Origin: Megaustenia siamemsis | Lineage: Eukaryota > Mollusca > Gastropoda > Stylommatophora > Ariophantidae | Direction: 5' to 3' | DNA: 64,000 nt | Assembly: GCA_032433765.1 (NCBI GenBank) | Contig: JAVIAB010000046.1 | Span: forward strand, 63,722,175-63,786,174 | Shown here: positions 1 through 11,005 of the stretch, piece after piece | Numbering within the stretch: the first letter of the stretch is position 1 | How the letters are laid out: each line of letters opens with the position of its first letter | Notes under the pieces: model-generated | Told to the model about the DNA's origin: nothing | What the model saw: the letters and a program-made list of their open reading frames with translations, nothing else | Database searches by the model: none | Made by a program: the position numbers and the translations under genes

Positions 1-511
1 GGTTTCGATATTGTTTGGGAAAGTACTGGGTCTCCAGTAGTTAGTTCAATGGCAATTGCAGCAAAGTTGCTCCTCTTTAGTCGTACAATTCCGGGACCAG
101 TTATTCTTTGGTGCATGGGGTGGCTAAGGAGCCTTCTATATTTCTCCGCTTGTTGCAATACGCCTGTTACTGTTTCTAGAGTCTTGATAGGTGTAGATTT
201 CATAGCACCAGTGATGATACGGGCAGTTTGGTTCTGTGTTCTGTTAATTTTGCTATGGTGTGATTTGGAAGCCATAGCCCAGGCTGTGACTCCATACTCT
301 AGAACTGGTCTGACTCTTCCTACGTATAGTCTTTTCAAAATATTGCTGTCTGCTCCCCAGTCCGTTCCTGCCAATTTCTTCATAATATTTGTTCGTTTTC
401 TGGCTTTTTTCCTTGCTCTGTCTATCTGATTTTTCCAAGTCATTCTGCGATTCACGGTGACGCCAAGATATGCTGGGTTTTGGTCAATAGGGAGTGTATG
501 GTCTTTTATCT
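1..511 (-). pseudogene. LINE post-RT thumb/connection region, cut by window edge
   Basis: The minus-strand reading shows RRMTWKNQIDRARKKARKR, then VRPVLEYGVTAWAMAS, then a segment with SHPMHQRI and IVRLKRSNF. LEYG-W is the usual post-RT motif of I/Jockey-type LINEs. The same layout (HPLYHEL then VRLKRGKSW) appears at 63700-63800, so the two fragments belong to related families. An RNase H domain would be expected beyond base 1 but is outside the window. Confidence 0.75.
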
Positions 512-1435
512 TCAAGTTTGCAGAGAGTGTGTTTCTTGATAGGCTGGAAATTGTACATGTAGTTTTTTTTCGTTGATTGGTAAGAACCAGGTGTTCGTCC
601 ATTTTTCAAGTTCACCTAGGGCATCTTGCATCCTGGGTCCAGCCACTGACATACTTTCCTCGCGAGCCCATAACGCCATATCATCTGCGTATATTGCTGA
701 GTGTATTCTGGATGGAATGTCCATTACGATGTCATTTATGAAAATTAAAAAGAGTGTTGGGGACAAGACTTCGCCTTGTGGGACACCTTGTTCGATAGAG
801 ACCTTCTTACTTAGTTGACCTTGAACTTGTACTCTGGCCGTTCTATCCTGAAGGTATTGAGAGACCCAATTGAATAAACGATCCTGGATGCCAAGTCTAG
901 AAAGCTTGTTCTTTAAACCCTCTCGCCATACCCTATCAAAAGCCTTCTCCATGTCGACCCACACTGTCAGTGTGTGTTTCTTTTCTTGCAGAGCATCCTC
1001 TATTTCCTGTGCAATGTAAGGGACTATGTCTTCAGTTTATCGGTGCTGACGGAAGCCACTTTGTTGTGGTACGATTTGTTGTTTTGTCTCCAAATGCCAC
1101 ATAAGTCTTATGTTAACCAGCCTTTCCATGAGTTTACTCAGGCAGCTCAGTAAGCTAATTGGTCTATAGCTACTTGGGTCTAGTGGGTCTTTTCCACGCT
1201 TGAGGATGGGCACCATAATAGCTTCTTTCCAGATTGCCGGCACATGACCTCTCTTCCAGCTAACATTTATTATCCTTAGAAGCTGGCTCTTGGCCTTCTG
1301 CCCCAGATTTAGGAGCATTTCGTTGGAGATTCCATCTTTACCAGGAAAACTTTTGAGCTTCAATCCTTTGAGGGCAACATCTAATTCAGTTGCGGTAAAG
1401 ATGGTCGTCTGATGCTCTTCTGGTGTTAAAGGCAT
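512..1435 (-). pseudogene. LINE reverse transcriptase domain, one stop codon
   Basis: Two same-frame open pieces, 1435-1037 and 964-512, are separated by a TAA at 1037-1039. Motifs in order: SFPGKDGISNEML (RT motif 0/1), SYRPISLLSCLSKLMERLV (motif 2), DMEKAFDRVW (motif A, catalytic Asp), IEQGVPQGEVLSPTLF (motif B) and IYADDMALWA (motif C with the YADD catalytic pair). This is the enzyme that copies LINE RNA at the nicked target. The frame is lost after 512, next to a run of eight T at about 560-567 on the plus strand. The catalytic residues are intact, so inactivation looks fairly recent. Confidence 0.92.
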
Positions 1436-2060
1436 GTGTTTTGCATCTTGGTTTTCACGTCTTGCAGCTTTCTGTTTGTCTATTGGAATGTTTATTCTAC
1501 TAATGTTTTTGTAAGTTTCTATCAGTAGATTTGCTTCCCTTTTGCCTGTGAGGATGTTCTGATTGTGTGCTAATGATATTGGAGGTCGGCAGTTGTTTTC
1601 GTCGCTCAGAGCTTTCGCAAGTTTCCATAGTCTATGACCATTTTTGTCTAGACTAAGGCTCCCTGTTTTGTCTGTCTTGCTAATATCATGACCTCACGTC
1701 TGTATTTGGCCGAGACTGCTTTGTAGGCAATGTTGCTCTCTGTGCTTTGTGATGTTTCAGCTAGTTCTCTGGCAGAGTCCAGTTCCTCTTCTAGTCTTTG
1801 TATTTCCTTGCTCCAGTATGGCTTGTAGTTTCTTCTTGCTCCTCTAGGAATGGATTCTTTAGCAGCTCTCAGGATTCAATTTGTTAACCGCTCTATCATA
1901 TTATTGACCTTCTTTCGTGGGTGTTGATAGGCGCAGTATATGCATCAGCGAGCCTTGCAAACTTTACCCACTCTGCTCTCTTATAGTTCCAGCGGGGAAG
2001 TGGTATTTACACTCTTGTTTGTGAGCAAGAGCCACTGACAGTTTGACTGGTCTATGGTCA

Positions 2061-2722
2061 CTATCTACAAGTTGGTTCAGCACTTTTCTGTTTATTATGA
2101 TAGATATGTCTCCAGTTGCAAATGCTAGGTCGGGAGTGGAATTTGTTTTCCATCTTCTTGAGTTGAAGATTGGGGGGGGGGGGGGGGTGTTCCTCCCTAG
2201 AGTTTATGAGGAATAGGTTGTTGTCTATTTCCCATTTTTCCACTTCTTCACCTCGAACATTGGACTCCTTATATCCCCATCTTTCAGAGTGGCTGTTAAA
2301 GTCCCCTACTACCAGCCACTTTGATGGTGTTATTTCCATTGACTCCAGCTTCAGTAATTTGTCATTTGGGCAGTATATATTAAATATCCTTATACTAGCG
2401 GAGTTAATGTACAGGTCTGTACCAATGATCTCTGCTTCTCCGTTTGTGACTACATCTATCAGTTTTGCTGGGGTGGAATTTTTAATAAGTGTAAGAATTC
2501 CAACCTTGTGGCCTTCCCTTCTTGTCTAAATGTTTGGTAGCCCCTGATCATAAATCTGTGCTGAGGATTAAGATGAGTTTCCTGGATGCAGGCAACGTCT
2601 AACTCCTCCTCTGCTAGTCTGATTGTTAGAGCTTGCTTTTTGTGGTATATGCCCTCCACATTCCAGTGTTTTATATTCAGCTGTTTCTTGGAGCCTTTCC
2701 GGTCAGCGGTAGTTTCTATCAT
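2061..2722 (-). pseudogene. LINE AP-endonuclease domain, broken
   Basis: Two open pieces (2722-2459 and 2339-2061) together give the N-terminal endonuclease/exonuclease/phosphatase fold of LINE ORF2. The first piece has the early motif with NVEGI followed by LDVACIQETHL, containing the catalytic glutamate of the QET motif. The second has VVGDFNSHSERWG, the GDFN-type motif of this family. This domain nicks target DNA to prime reverse transcription. The pieces lie in different frames, and a long G run (about 2170-2187) falls just after the GDFN region, so the domain cannot be translated whole. The sequence ends close to the probable ORF2 start near 2722. Confidence 0.85.
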
Positions 2723-3554
2723 AATTAGAGTCTGTTAGATCATGTCTGATTGATTACTTGTTAAAACGTTACACTGTGTTCTGCGCCAGTGGCCCAGTGG
2801 ATCCGATTTCAGCCAGCATTTTATTCAGGTTTGCTTTCCTTAGCCTTCGATTGTCTCCAATCTTCCTGCAAGGCAGCATATTGTATTTTCTGTAGGGGGA
2901 CTCTGCCCTTAGATGGTCGGCCCTCCCAGGTTTACGAGCACCATCTGCCCAAGCTTGATGTAGTAATTAGTTGGTGATTGAACTATCACCATCACACATC
3001 AAACAACAGACTAAAAGACCCTCCTAGCTATCACGAACTTCCGGGAGTCTCACCGATGCTGAGAAGTCATGTACGAAACCCCACTCCATCTTTCACTGAT
3101 TAGAGTACGACCGTCCTAGGGCTATGCAACTAACTTGATGACGTAGCTTACACAACTATGGCTGCACTCACAATATCCCAGTTACTATAGTAAAAGCAAC
3201 CAACAGCACACGAAAAACTGATGCACAATTTCCAAAGTGAAAACCGCTACTGGCTAGACTGAACAGAGCTTAGCAAGGAGTTGTACAATGCAAGAACTTG
3301 TCGTCATACAATTACATCGACGGTTTGGAACATCACACGATGTGTTGACGTAATTCGCATATATCGCTAGGCAGGGGAAGGTCGTATTCACAAACCTTTG
3401 ACTTGACAATGAAGAACAATGAAGTGAGTACAACCTGTTATCATCGGCGAACTTTGCTAACTGGATCAGTTGATTAGCTCAGACGTAGAAAATTACACCG
3501 TAAAACCGAAGCTAATCAGTTCCCTAATGTAACTTCTGGAGCGATCCAGCGAAC
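2723..3554. other. Unassigned sequence upstream of LINE ORF2
   Basis: About 830 bases with no supported coding region. Part may be the LINE 5' region, since it directly precedes the endonuclease on the minus strand. No second copy is present in the window to test this. Confidence 0.4.
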
Positions 3555-3570
3555 GTGACCTCATTCCATA

Positions 3571-3812
3571 ACACACATTTAAAACACACATTTACAACAC
3601 ACATTTACAACACACATTTAAAACACACATTTACAACACACATTTACAACACACATTTACAACACACATTTACAACACACATTTACAACACACATTTACA
3701 ACACACATTTAAAACACACATTTACAACACACATTTACAACACACATTTACAACACACATTTACAACACACATTTACAACACACATTTACAACACACATT
3801 TACAACACACAA
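3571..3812. repeat. 13-bp minisatellite
   Basis: About 18 head-to-tail copies of tttacaacacaca, with a few copies reading tttaaaacacaca. Because 13 is not a multiple of 3, the apparent His/Thr-rich open frame here cycles through all frames of the repeat and is not a gene. Confidence 0.97.
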
Positions 3813-3934
3813 AGTCACCGAAACGATCGTGCCTACCACAGTCTCAGCAAAAACAGACTGTTCCTGTAAGCTGTTGATTGTAGGTACATCAGCTCATCAC
3901 ATTAATCACTCCGGATCGACCTGATTCCTCTTCT

Positions 3935-4280
3935 ACCTTTAGACTCCTCAGTCTCTCAGTGTATACATCATTGTCCCACCTTTAGACTCCTCAGTCTCTC
4001 AGTGTATACATCATTGTCCCATCTTTAGACTTCTCAGTCTCTCAGTGTATACATCATTGTCCCATCTTTAGACTTCTCAGTCTCTCAGTGTATACATCAT
4101 TGTCCCACCTTTAGACTCCTCAGTCTCTCAGTGTATACATCATTGTCCCACCTTTAGACTCCTCAGTCTCTCAGTGTATACATCATTGTCCCACCTTTAG
4201 ACTCCTCACTCTCTCAGTGTATACATCATTGTCCCACCTTTAGACTCCTCAGTCTCTCAGTGTATACATCATAGTCCCAC
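3935..4280. repeat. 43-bp minisatellite
   Basis: About eight copies of a 43-bp unit beginning cctttagactcctcagtctc and ending in cattgtccca. It lies just upstream of a possible first exon of the lectin gene. Variants are mainly single C/T changes. Confidence 0.96.
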
Positions 4281-4304
4281 CCAACCTCCCCCTCTTCTCT
4301 ACAG

Positions 4305-4423
4305 GAATGAAGAACACACTTGGCAATGCCCTATTTCTCCAGAGTAAAGCCACACTCACTACCAGAGCTGCCATCGAGCTCATCGTCTATTTCATTGTCG
4401 TGTACACCGGCATGCCCTGGACG
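4305..4423 (+). CDS. Possible first coding exon of the lectin gene (weak)
   Basis: A pyrimidine tract with ttctctacag gives an acceptor at 4303-4304, an ATG lies at 4307, and acggtaaac gives a donor at 4424. The 39 codons between are open and end in a hydrophobic run (IELIVYFIVVYTG) that could be a signal peptide or signal anchor, as a secreted lectin needs. Against it, the exon ends in phase 0, whereas the next clear exon (4862) needs one carried base. The phases disagree unless another donor is used or there is a further indel. It is reported only as a candidate. Confidence 0.25.
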
Positions 4424-4757
4424 GTAAACTCAGATTAACCAGCCCACCTTATTTGTACCGGAAGTTCTTTAACGGAAGTTGTTTATCAATGCAATAGAAG
4501 AGATTTCAAGGACAAAATTGTTCATAGTTTTGAGAATCAATCTACATATTTATATTTATCTAACATATAACTTATTATATATGAACTTGTCGATAATTGA
4601 ACAAGGTATTAGATTTCACCAATACCAAGATGATACAAGACATGTAAAAAGAATATGGTTTGATGACGGTTCACAATCAAATTGAGAGTGACGCACTGTG
4701 CGGATAAACGTACGGAAAGTGTTAACTGAATTGAAAATAAAAACTTCTTCACAAATC

Positions 4758-4852
4758 GTTTCTCTAACTCTTCTCTTTAACTCTTCTCTTTAACTCTTCT
4801 CTTTAACCTTCTCTTTAACTCTTCTCTTTAACTCTTCTCTTCAACTCTTGTC
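4758..4852. repeat. 13-bp pyrimidine-rich minisatellite
   Basis: About seven copies of actcttctcttta immediately before the acceptor at 4860. The array now forms the polypyrimidine tract of the lectin exon's 3' splice site, so repeat turnover here could affect splicing. Confidence 0.9.
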
Positions 4853-4861
4853 GCGACACAG

Positions 4862-5042
4862 GATGTCCTAAAGGCTGGAGGAAGGATGGAGATCGATGTT
4901 TGAAGTTCTTCACCTCCCGGCTGACCTACAAACAGGCCATTAAAAGATGTCTGTCTTTTGGGCTGACCGGTACCCTCTACCAGGTCACGGATGAATCCGA
5001 TCAGAGCAAGGTCAGGGACCTTGTGAGCGGAGCCAAGGATAA
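4862..5042 (+). CDS. Lectin gene exon: N-terminal part of C-type lectin domain
   Basis: The exon follows gcgacacag and ends at gataa/gtaagt, entering with one carried base and leaving with two. It reads CPKGWRKDGDRCLKFF, then YKQAIKRC and LYQVTDESDQSKVRDLV. CP.GW...G..C is the classic start of a long-form C-type lectin-like domain, followed by the cysteine of helix 1 (A..RC) and the L..V.DE.....V stretch of helix 2. Such domains bind sugars or proteins and are usually secreted or on the cell surface; in molluscs many are thought to be immune recognition proteins. The next two exons complete the domain. Confidence 0.85.
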
Positions 5043-5339
5043 GTAAGTTGTTTTTGCTAAGACAATATATCTGACTCTACATCCCATAATTCTTGGGGGT
5101 CGTTGGGGCAACTGCTGACAGACTTTGTTAAATGTCTCCATGAAATATATACAAACTGAAAATAGGTACCTCTAACTAACACATAGAAGATAACTTTTTA
5201 ATATCATTTAAACAACGTAAATAACAATAAGAAAAGTCTCCTATTTCTATTTTCATATTTAGTTGGCAAAGTTACAGCACATTCTTGTGTTATGTTTGAT
5301 CAACCCGACATCAAACTATTTGGTCATGTTCTCCCTTAA

Positions 5340-7137
5340 ACCAACTTTACAATAGTCACACATATTTAGGTCAATTTCTACCAACGTTACAATAGTCACA
5401 CATATTTAGGTCAATTTCTACCAACTTTACAATAGTCACACATATTTAGGTCAATTTCTACCAACTTTACAATAGTCACACATATTTAGGTCAATTTCTA
5501 CCAACTTTACAATAGTCACACATATTTAGGTCAATTTCTACCAACTTTACAATAGTCCCACATATTTAGGTCAATTTCTACCAACTTTACAATAGTCCCA
5601 CATATTTAGGTCAATTTCTACCAACTTTACAATAGTCACACATATTTAGGTCAATTTCTACCAACTTTACAATAGTCCCACATATTTAGGTCAATTTCTA
5701 CCAACTTTACAATAGTCACACATATTTAGACCAATTTCTACCAACTTTACAATAGTCACACATATTTAGGTCAATTTCTACCAACTTTACAATAGTCCCA
5801 CATATTTAGGTCAATTTCTACCAACTTTACAATAGTCCCACATATTTAGGTCAATTTCTACCAACTTTACAATAGTCACACATATTTAGACCAATTTCTA
5901 CCAACTTTACAATAGTCACACATATTTAGGTCAATTTCTACCAACTTTACAATAGTCACACATATTTAGGTCAATTTCTACCAACTTTACAATAGTCACA
6001 CATATTTAGGCCAATTTCTACCAACTTTACAATAGTCACACATATTTAGACCAATTTCTACCAACTTTACAATAGTCACACATATTTAGGCCAATTTCTA
6101 CCAACTTTACAATAGTCACACATATTTAGGTCAATTTCTACCAACGTTACAATAGTCCCACATATTTAGGTCAATTTCTACCAACTTTACAATAGTCACA
6201 CATATTTAGACCAATTTCTACCAACTTTACAATAGTCACACATATTTAGGTCAATTTCTACCAACTTTACAATAGTCCCACATATTTAGGTCAATTTCTA
6301 CCAACTTTACAATAGTCACACATATTTAGACCAATTTCTACCAACTTTACAATAGTCACACATATTTAGGTCAATTTCTACCAACTTTACAATAGTCCCA
6401 CATATTTAGGTCAATTTCTACCAACTTTACAATAGTCCCACATATTTAGGCCAATTTCTACCAACTTTACAATAGTCACACATATTTAGACCAATTTCTA
6501 CCAACTTTACAATAGTCACACATATTTAGGTCAATTTCTACCAACTTTACAATAGTCACACATATTTAGGTCAATTTCTACCAACTTTACAATAGTCACA
6601 CATATTTAGGCCAATTTCTACCAACTTTACAATAGTCACACATATTTAGACCAATTTCTACCAACTTTACAATAGTCACACATATTTAGGCCAATTTCTA
6701 CCAACTTTACAATAGTCACACATATTTAGGCCAATTTCTACCAACTTTACAATAGTCACACATATTTAGGCCAATTTCTACCAATTTTACAATAGTCACA
6801 CATATTTAGACCAATTTCTACCAACTTTACAATAGTCACACATATTTAGACCAATTTCTACCAACTTTACAATAGTCACACATATTTAGACCAATTTCTA
6901 CCAACTTTACAATAGTCACACATATTTAGACCAATTTCTACCAACTTTACAATAGTCACACATATTTAGACCAATTTCTACCAACTTTACAATAGTCACA
7001 CATATTTAGACCAATTTCTACCAACTTTACAATAGTCACACATATTTAGGCCAATTTCTACCAACTTTACAATAGTCACACATATTTAGACCAATTTCTA
7101 CCAACTTTACAATAGTCACATATATTTAGGTCAATTG
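5340..7137. repeat. 40-bp satellite array, about 45 copies
   Basis: The unit begins catatttaggtcaatttcta and continues with ccaactttacaatagtcaca. It stays in a strict 40-bp register for 1.8 kb without a visible indel. Copies differ at a few positions (aggtc, agacc or aggcc; cacac or cccac), giving subfamilies that alternate irregularly. It fills most of the intron between the first two lectin exons. Confidence 0.98.
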
Positions 7138-7335
7138 TTAAACTGCAGGAACGATCAACATTAATCACTTTTGTAATCTCACAAATGAAATCGGTTACCT
7201 ATGTGTCTGTTGGTTGTGCCGAGCTGTCGATTCCCGCAACAAACAGATTTGAGCTACATTTTAGTTTCATTTTTCATTTTCTCCAAATCTTCCAACTTCA
7301 TCACACGGAATCTTCAATAAGATATTTTCTTTCAG

Positions 7336-7444
7336 AAATCTGCAATCACCCTGGATAAGTGGACAGTTGATACTCGATCCAAGAAGTGGGTCTTTTCAGA
7401 CACGGATCTCACCATGACCTATCTGAACTTTCAAAACAAAAACG
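7336..7444 (+). CDS. Lectin gene exon: middle of C-type lectin domain, with frameshift
   Basis: Acceptor tttctttcag at 7335 and donor aacg/gtacgt at 7444. In the phase carried from the previous exon it reads NLQSPWISGQLILD, a good match to the W-I-G strand of a C-type lectin, but then reaches TGA at 7415-7417. One frame over, the second half reads SKKWVFSDTDLTMTYLNF, the typical W.W.D....Y.NW stretch, and that frame joins the next exon correctly. The two halves meet near 7376-7382, so one base appears to be missing there. Either this copy is inactivated or the sequence has a single-base error. Confidence 0.8.
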
Positions 7445-7788
7445 GTACGTGCTTTCATATTTGAGAATTGAATTCGGATTTATCTGTCGTGAGAATCTGC
7501 TATTTTGTGGGGTGTTTTCTGGATGTCGTGTCTGCTGAATTGATTTCTTATTAATGTTTGTTTTGCCCTGGGTTAGTTTACGTTTGAAACCATCTCCAAC
7601 ACCACCACTACCCCTATCACAATCACCATCAAATATATCACACTGCCAACTGGCTTCTGTATGGGCATCATGATCTTGATAATTCTGGTTTGCAATCAGA
7701 ATTGTTTGGTTTGACAGGCAGGACGGACACTCTACACTATAATCTACATCCCAAAGTTGGTGCTACCAATGCCAGACCTGGACCCTAG
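7445..7788. other. Intron sequence, nothing recognised
   Basis: Intron between lectin exons 2 and 3. No gene, array or mobile element could be supported before the LINE fragment that follows. Confidence 0.5.
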
Positions 7789-8190
7789 ATGCAAGAACAA
7801 TCAGAAAAAAACATAAACACAAACGAGATGAAATGTGTTAGACGAATAACAAGAAACTGCCTCAGAGATAAGATCAGAAATGAAGAACTGAGAAAAAAGC
7901 TAGGAATAATTCCCGCCATTGAATATATAAGGAAACAACAGATAAAATGGTTTGGCCACGTGACAAGGCAGAAAGAACAAAACACAACACAACGAGCTTT
8001 CAACAAACGTTGTGAGAACAACAGACCCAAGGGTCGACCACGAAAAAGATGGGTCGATGGAATATTAGAAGCACTAGGAAACATAACAGCAGCAGAGGCG
8101 AACAGAAGAGCAAAAGACCGCAAATTATATCTCCCCTCGACGCTGAAAGGCAAATGAGGAAGGAAAGAAGAAGAAGAAGATTGAATACAC
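7789..8190 (+). mobile_element. LINE 3' end (family C)
   Basis: The open frame contains IRNEELRKKLGI, IKWFGHVTRQKEQ, RPKGRPRKRWVDGI and AKDRKLYLPS. This is the C-terminal tail common to many LINE-encoded endonuclease/reverse transcriptases (K.R..W.GH..R....GRPR..W.D.I). It ends in TGA at 8155-8157 followed by a short aag-repeat tail. The same family is present on the minus strand at 57240-59600. It is 5'-truncated, so non-functional, and sits in an intron in the same orientation as the host gene. Confidence 0.85.
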
Positions 8191-8214
8191 GAATAAATAA
8201 CTGACATAATTGTT

Positions 8215-8440
8215 TAGCCTCTTAATGAAACAGAAAGATCAAAACACAACACAGCGAAACTTCAACAAACGTTGCGAGAACACCAGACTCAAGGGACGAC
8301 CACAAAGAAGATTGATGTTGCATCTGTAATACTAGGAAACGCAACAGCAGCAGAAGGCAAAAGAGAACAAATTATATCTCCCCTCGACGCCGAAAAGCAA
8401 GTAAGAAAGGGAAAAGAAAAAGAAGAATATTCTAAGAATT
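8215..8440 (+). mobile_element. Second, more decayed LINE family C 3' end
   Basis: The sequence repeats the preceding fragment with many changes and a deletion. Shared landmarks are aacacaacacagcg, ttcaacaaacgttgcgagaa, ctaggaaacgcaacagcagc and atctcccctcgacgc, ending in an a/g-rich tail. It is the same 3' end, older or more mutated, directly downstream of the first copy. Confidence 0.8.
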
Positions 8441-8536
8441 AATATTTCTTTGATATTGAAATAGAACATGAATGTTCGTTGAGCAAATAAAAAGCCAGAT
8501 TACCAATTCGTCGTTTAACCATATTCTCGTCTCTAG

Positions 8537-8689
8537 ACAAGCCTCCAGCTACAGCTCAATGTCTGCAGTTGAACGTGGCAGAGAATCCTGGCAAGGGCTT
8601 CTGGGACACTCACCCTTGTGATGGTCAAGATGTCGCCACCCACATATGCCAGGTTGACGTCACTGCTCCTGCCGTGGCAAGGTCATCTG
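8537..8689 (+). CDS. Lectin gene exon: C-terminal part of C-type lectin domain
   Basis: Acceptor cgtctctag at 8536 and donor tcatctg/gtaggt at 8690; it enters and leaves with one carried base. It reads CLQLNV...GKGFWDTHPCDG followed by THICQVD. The C-L....G.W.D..C.....ICQ pattern is the end of a C-type lectin domain with its last two disulphide cysteines. A calcium-site EPN or QPD motif is not seen in the matching stretch (NFQNKND), so classical calcium-dependent sugar binding is uncertain. A short T/A/P-rich linker follows toward the ShK-like exon. Confidence 0.85.
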
Positions 8690-8845
8690 GTAGGTTCCGT
8701 ATATATATTTATTATTGTACTGATCTTCTGGGCTGGCCGAAGTGTGTTAGCTACAGCGCAGGCACTAGATACCATCAGGGCACACGATCTATTTACTTGA
8801 CTTCTCTCTACCTGTTGCCTTTCAGCGTCGAGAGAAAATTGTATG

Positions 8846-9105
8846 TTTGGGTTCATGCTCAGGCTGATGTTTGGGTTGATATTTGGGTTGATGCTGATGT
8901 TTCAGTTGATGTATATACTGATGATTGGGTTGATATTCGGGTTAGTGTTCGTGTTGATGTTTAGGTTGATATTTGGGTTGATGCTGATGTTTCAGTTGAT
9001 GCATATAATGATGATTGGGTTGATATTCGGGTTAGTGTTCGTGTTGATATTTGGGTTGATGGTTAGGTTGATATTTCGGTTGATGCTGAGGTTGATGTTC
9101 TGCTC
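8846..9105. repeat. Imperfect repeat of ggttgat-type units
   Basis: Degenerate units such as gatatttgggttgat and gatgctgatgtttcagttga recur in two longer blocks of roughly 110 bp. Open frames across it give Val/Asp or Leu/Met runs that follow from the repeat. It lies in the intron after the third lectin exon. Confidence 0.85.
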
Positions 9106-9159
9106 TGTCAATCAACTATCACATTCTCTAACATCTCATTTCAGTAGTGACAAACTGTT

Positions 9160-10095
9160 ATTCTGACCTAATTTCTCATGTTAGACATTGACCTAATTTC
9201 TCATGTTAGACATTGACCTAATTTCTCATGATAGATATTTACCTAATTTCTCATGATAGATATTTACCTAATTTCTCATGATAGATATTTACCTAATTTC
9301 TCATGTTAGATAATGACCTATTTTCTCATGTTAGACATTGACCTAATTTCTCATGTTAGACATTGACCTAATTTCTCATGTTAGACATTGATCTAATTTC
9401 TCATGTTAAACATTGACCTATTTTCTCATGTTAGACATTGACCTAATTTCTCATGTTAGACATTGACCTAATTTCTCATGTTAGACATTGACCTAATTCC
9501 TCATGTTAGACAGTGACCTAATTTCTCATGTTAGACATTGACATAATTTCTCATGTTAGACATTGACATAATTTCTCATGTTAGACATTGACCTAATTTC
9601 TCATGTTAAACATTGACCTATTTTATCATGTTAGACATTGACCTAATTTCTCATGTTAGACATTGACCTAATTCTTCATGTTAGTGACCTAATTTCTCAT
9701 GTTAGACATTGACCTAATTTCTCATGTTAGACATTGACCTAATTTCTCATGTTAGACATTGACCTAATTTCTCATGTTAGACATTGACCTAATTTCTCAT
9801 GTTAGACATTGACCTAATTTCTCATGTTAGACATTGACCTAATTTCTCATGTTAGACATTGACCTAATTTCTCATGTTAGACATTGACCTAATTTCTCAA
9901 TTAGACATTGACCTAATTTCTCATGTTAGACATTGACCTAATTTCTCATGTTAGACATTGATCTAATTTCTCATGTTAGACATTGACCTAATTTCTCATG
10001 TTAGACATTGACCTAATTTCTCATGTTAGACACTGACCTAATTTCTCATGTTAGACATTGACCTAATTTCTCATGTTAGACATTGACCTAATGTT
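9160..10095. repeat. 25-bp satellite array, about 37 copies
   Basis: The unit starts cattgacctaatttctcatg and ends ttaga. The left edge is more varied (atagatattta forms), while the middle is homogeneous, as expected from unequal exchange. One copy is internally shortened near 9681. Confidence 0.97.
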
Positions 10096-10264
10096 GGAAG
10101 CAACAATGTCTTGATTATTTCTTCGTGTTTGACGCTACATGCATGTTTTGTCATGTTGGACCATGTCAAATCGTCTTGTTTGTTTACATTTGTTGTCAAT
10201 CTATGTTTGGTGCTCAAATACAATTATAAGTTCATTAGTTCCTACCGCACTTTGAGACCTTTGT

Positions 10265-11005
10265 GCACTTCGCCATGACGTCATGTCTACAGATATAGGA
10301 AGACTGATGTCATCCAAACCTAGAGAAGGTTGTGAACCAGCCGTGACATCATGTCTACAGATATAACAAGACTGATGTCATCCAAACCTAGAGAAGGTTG
10401 TGAACCAGCCGTGACATCATGTCTACAGATATAACAAGACTGATGTCATCCAAACCTAGAGAAGGTTGTGAACCAGCCGTGACATCATGTCTACAGATAT
10501 AGCAAGACTGATGTCAACCAAACCTAGAGAAGGTTGTGAACCAGCCGTGATGTCATGTCTACAGATATAACAAGACTGATGTCAACCAAACCTAGAGAAG
10601 GTTGTGAACCAGCCGTGACGTCATGTCTACAGATATAACAAGACTGATGTCAACCAAACTTAGAGAAGGTTGTGAACCAGCCGTGACGTCATGTCTACAG
10701 ATATAACAAGACTGATGTCAACCAAACCTAGAGAAGGTTGTGAACCAGCCGTGACGTCATGTCTACAGATATAACAAGACTGATGTCAACCAAACTTAGA
10801 GAAGGTTGTGAACCAGCCGTGATGTCATGTCAACAGATATAACAAGACTGATGTCAACCAAACATAGAGAAGGTTGTGAACCAGCCGTGATGTCATGTCT
10901 ACAGATATAACAAGACTGATGTCAACCAAACATAGAGAAGGTTGTGAACCAGCCGTGATGCCATGTCTACAGATATAACAAGACTGATGTCAACCAAACC
11001 TAGAG
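10265..11005. repeat. 68-bp satellite array with cyclic-AMP-element-like core
   Basis: About 11 copies of a 68-bp unit containing catgtctacagatataacaa and aaggttgtgaaccagccg. Each copy opens with tgacgtca or a form one transition away (tgacatca, tgatgtca). Confidence 0.96.

Larger units (their letters stand above)
1..2722 (-). mobile_element. LINE (non-LTR retrotransposon), degraded, endonuclease to post-RT region
   Basis: Read on the minus strand, the order is AP-type endonuclease (2722 to about 2061), a linker, reverse transcriptase (1435 to 512), and a post-RT region running off the window edge. This is the ORF2 layout of non-LTR retrotransposons. The post-RT part is collinear with the plus-strand fragment at 63678-64000, which continues into an RNase H motif. 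That favours an RNase H-bearing group (I/Jockey superfamily, possibly the Nimb group known from molluscs), but the clade is an inference. Lesions include a G run near 2170-2187 inside the endonuclease, an in-frame stop at 1037-1039, and a frameshift in a T run near 560-567. The element is dead. Confidence 0.9.

Noticed and set aside
2170..2187. G run as a G-quadruplex regulatory element
   Set aside because: It lies inside a dead LINE endonuclease and is more simply a homopolymer expansion or sequencing artefact; a similar run occurs in another LINE near 58131.
5340..7137. CRISPR-like direct repeats
   Set aside because: Units are contiguous with no unique spacers, no cas genes, and the DNA is animal nuclear.
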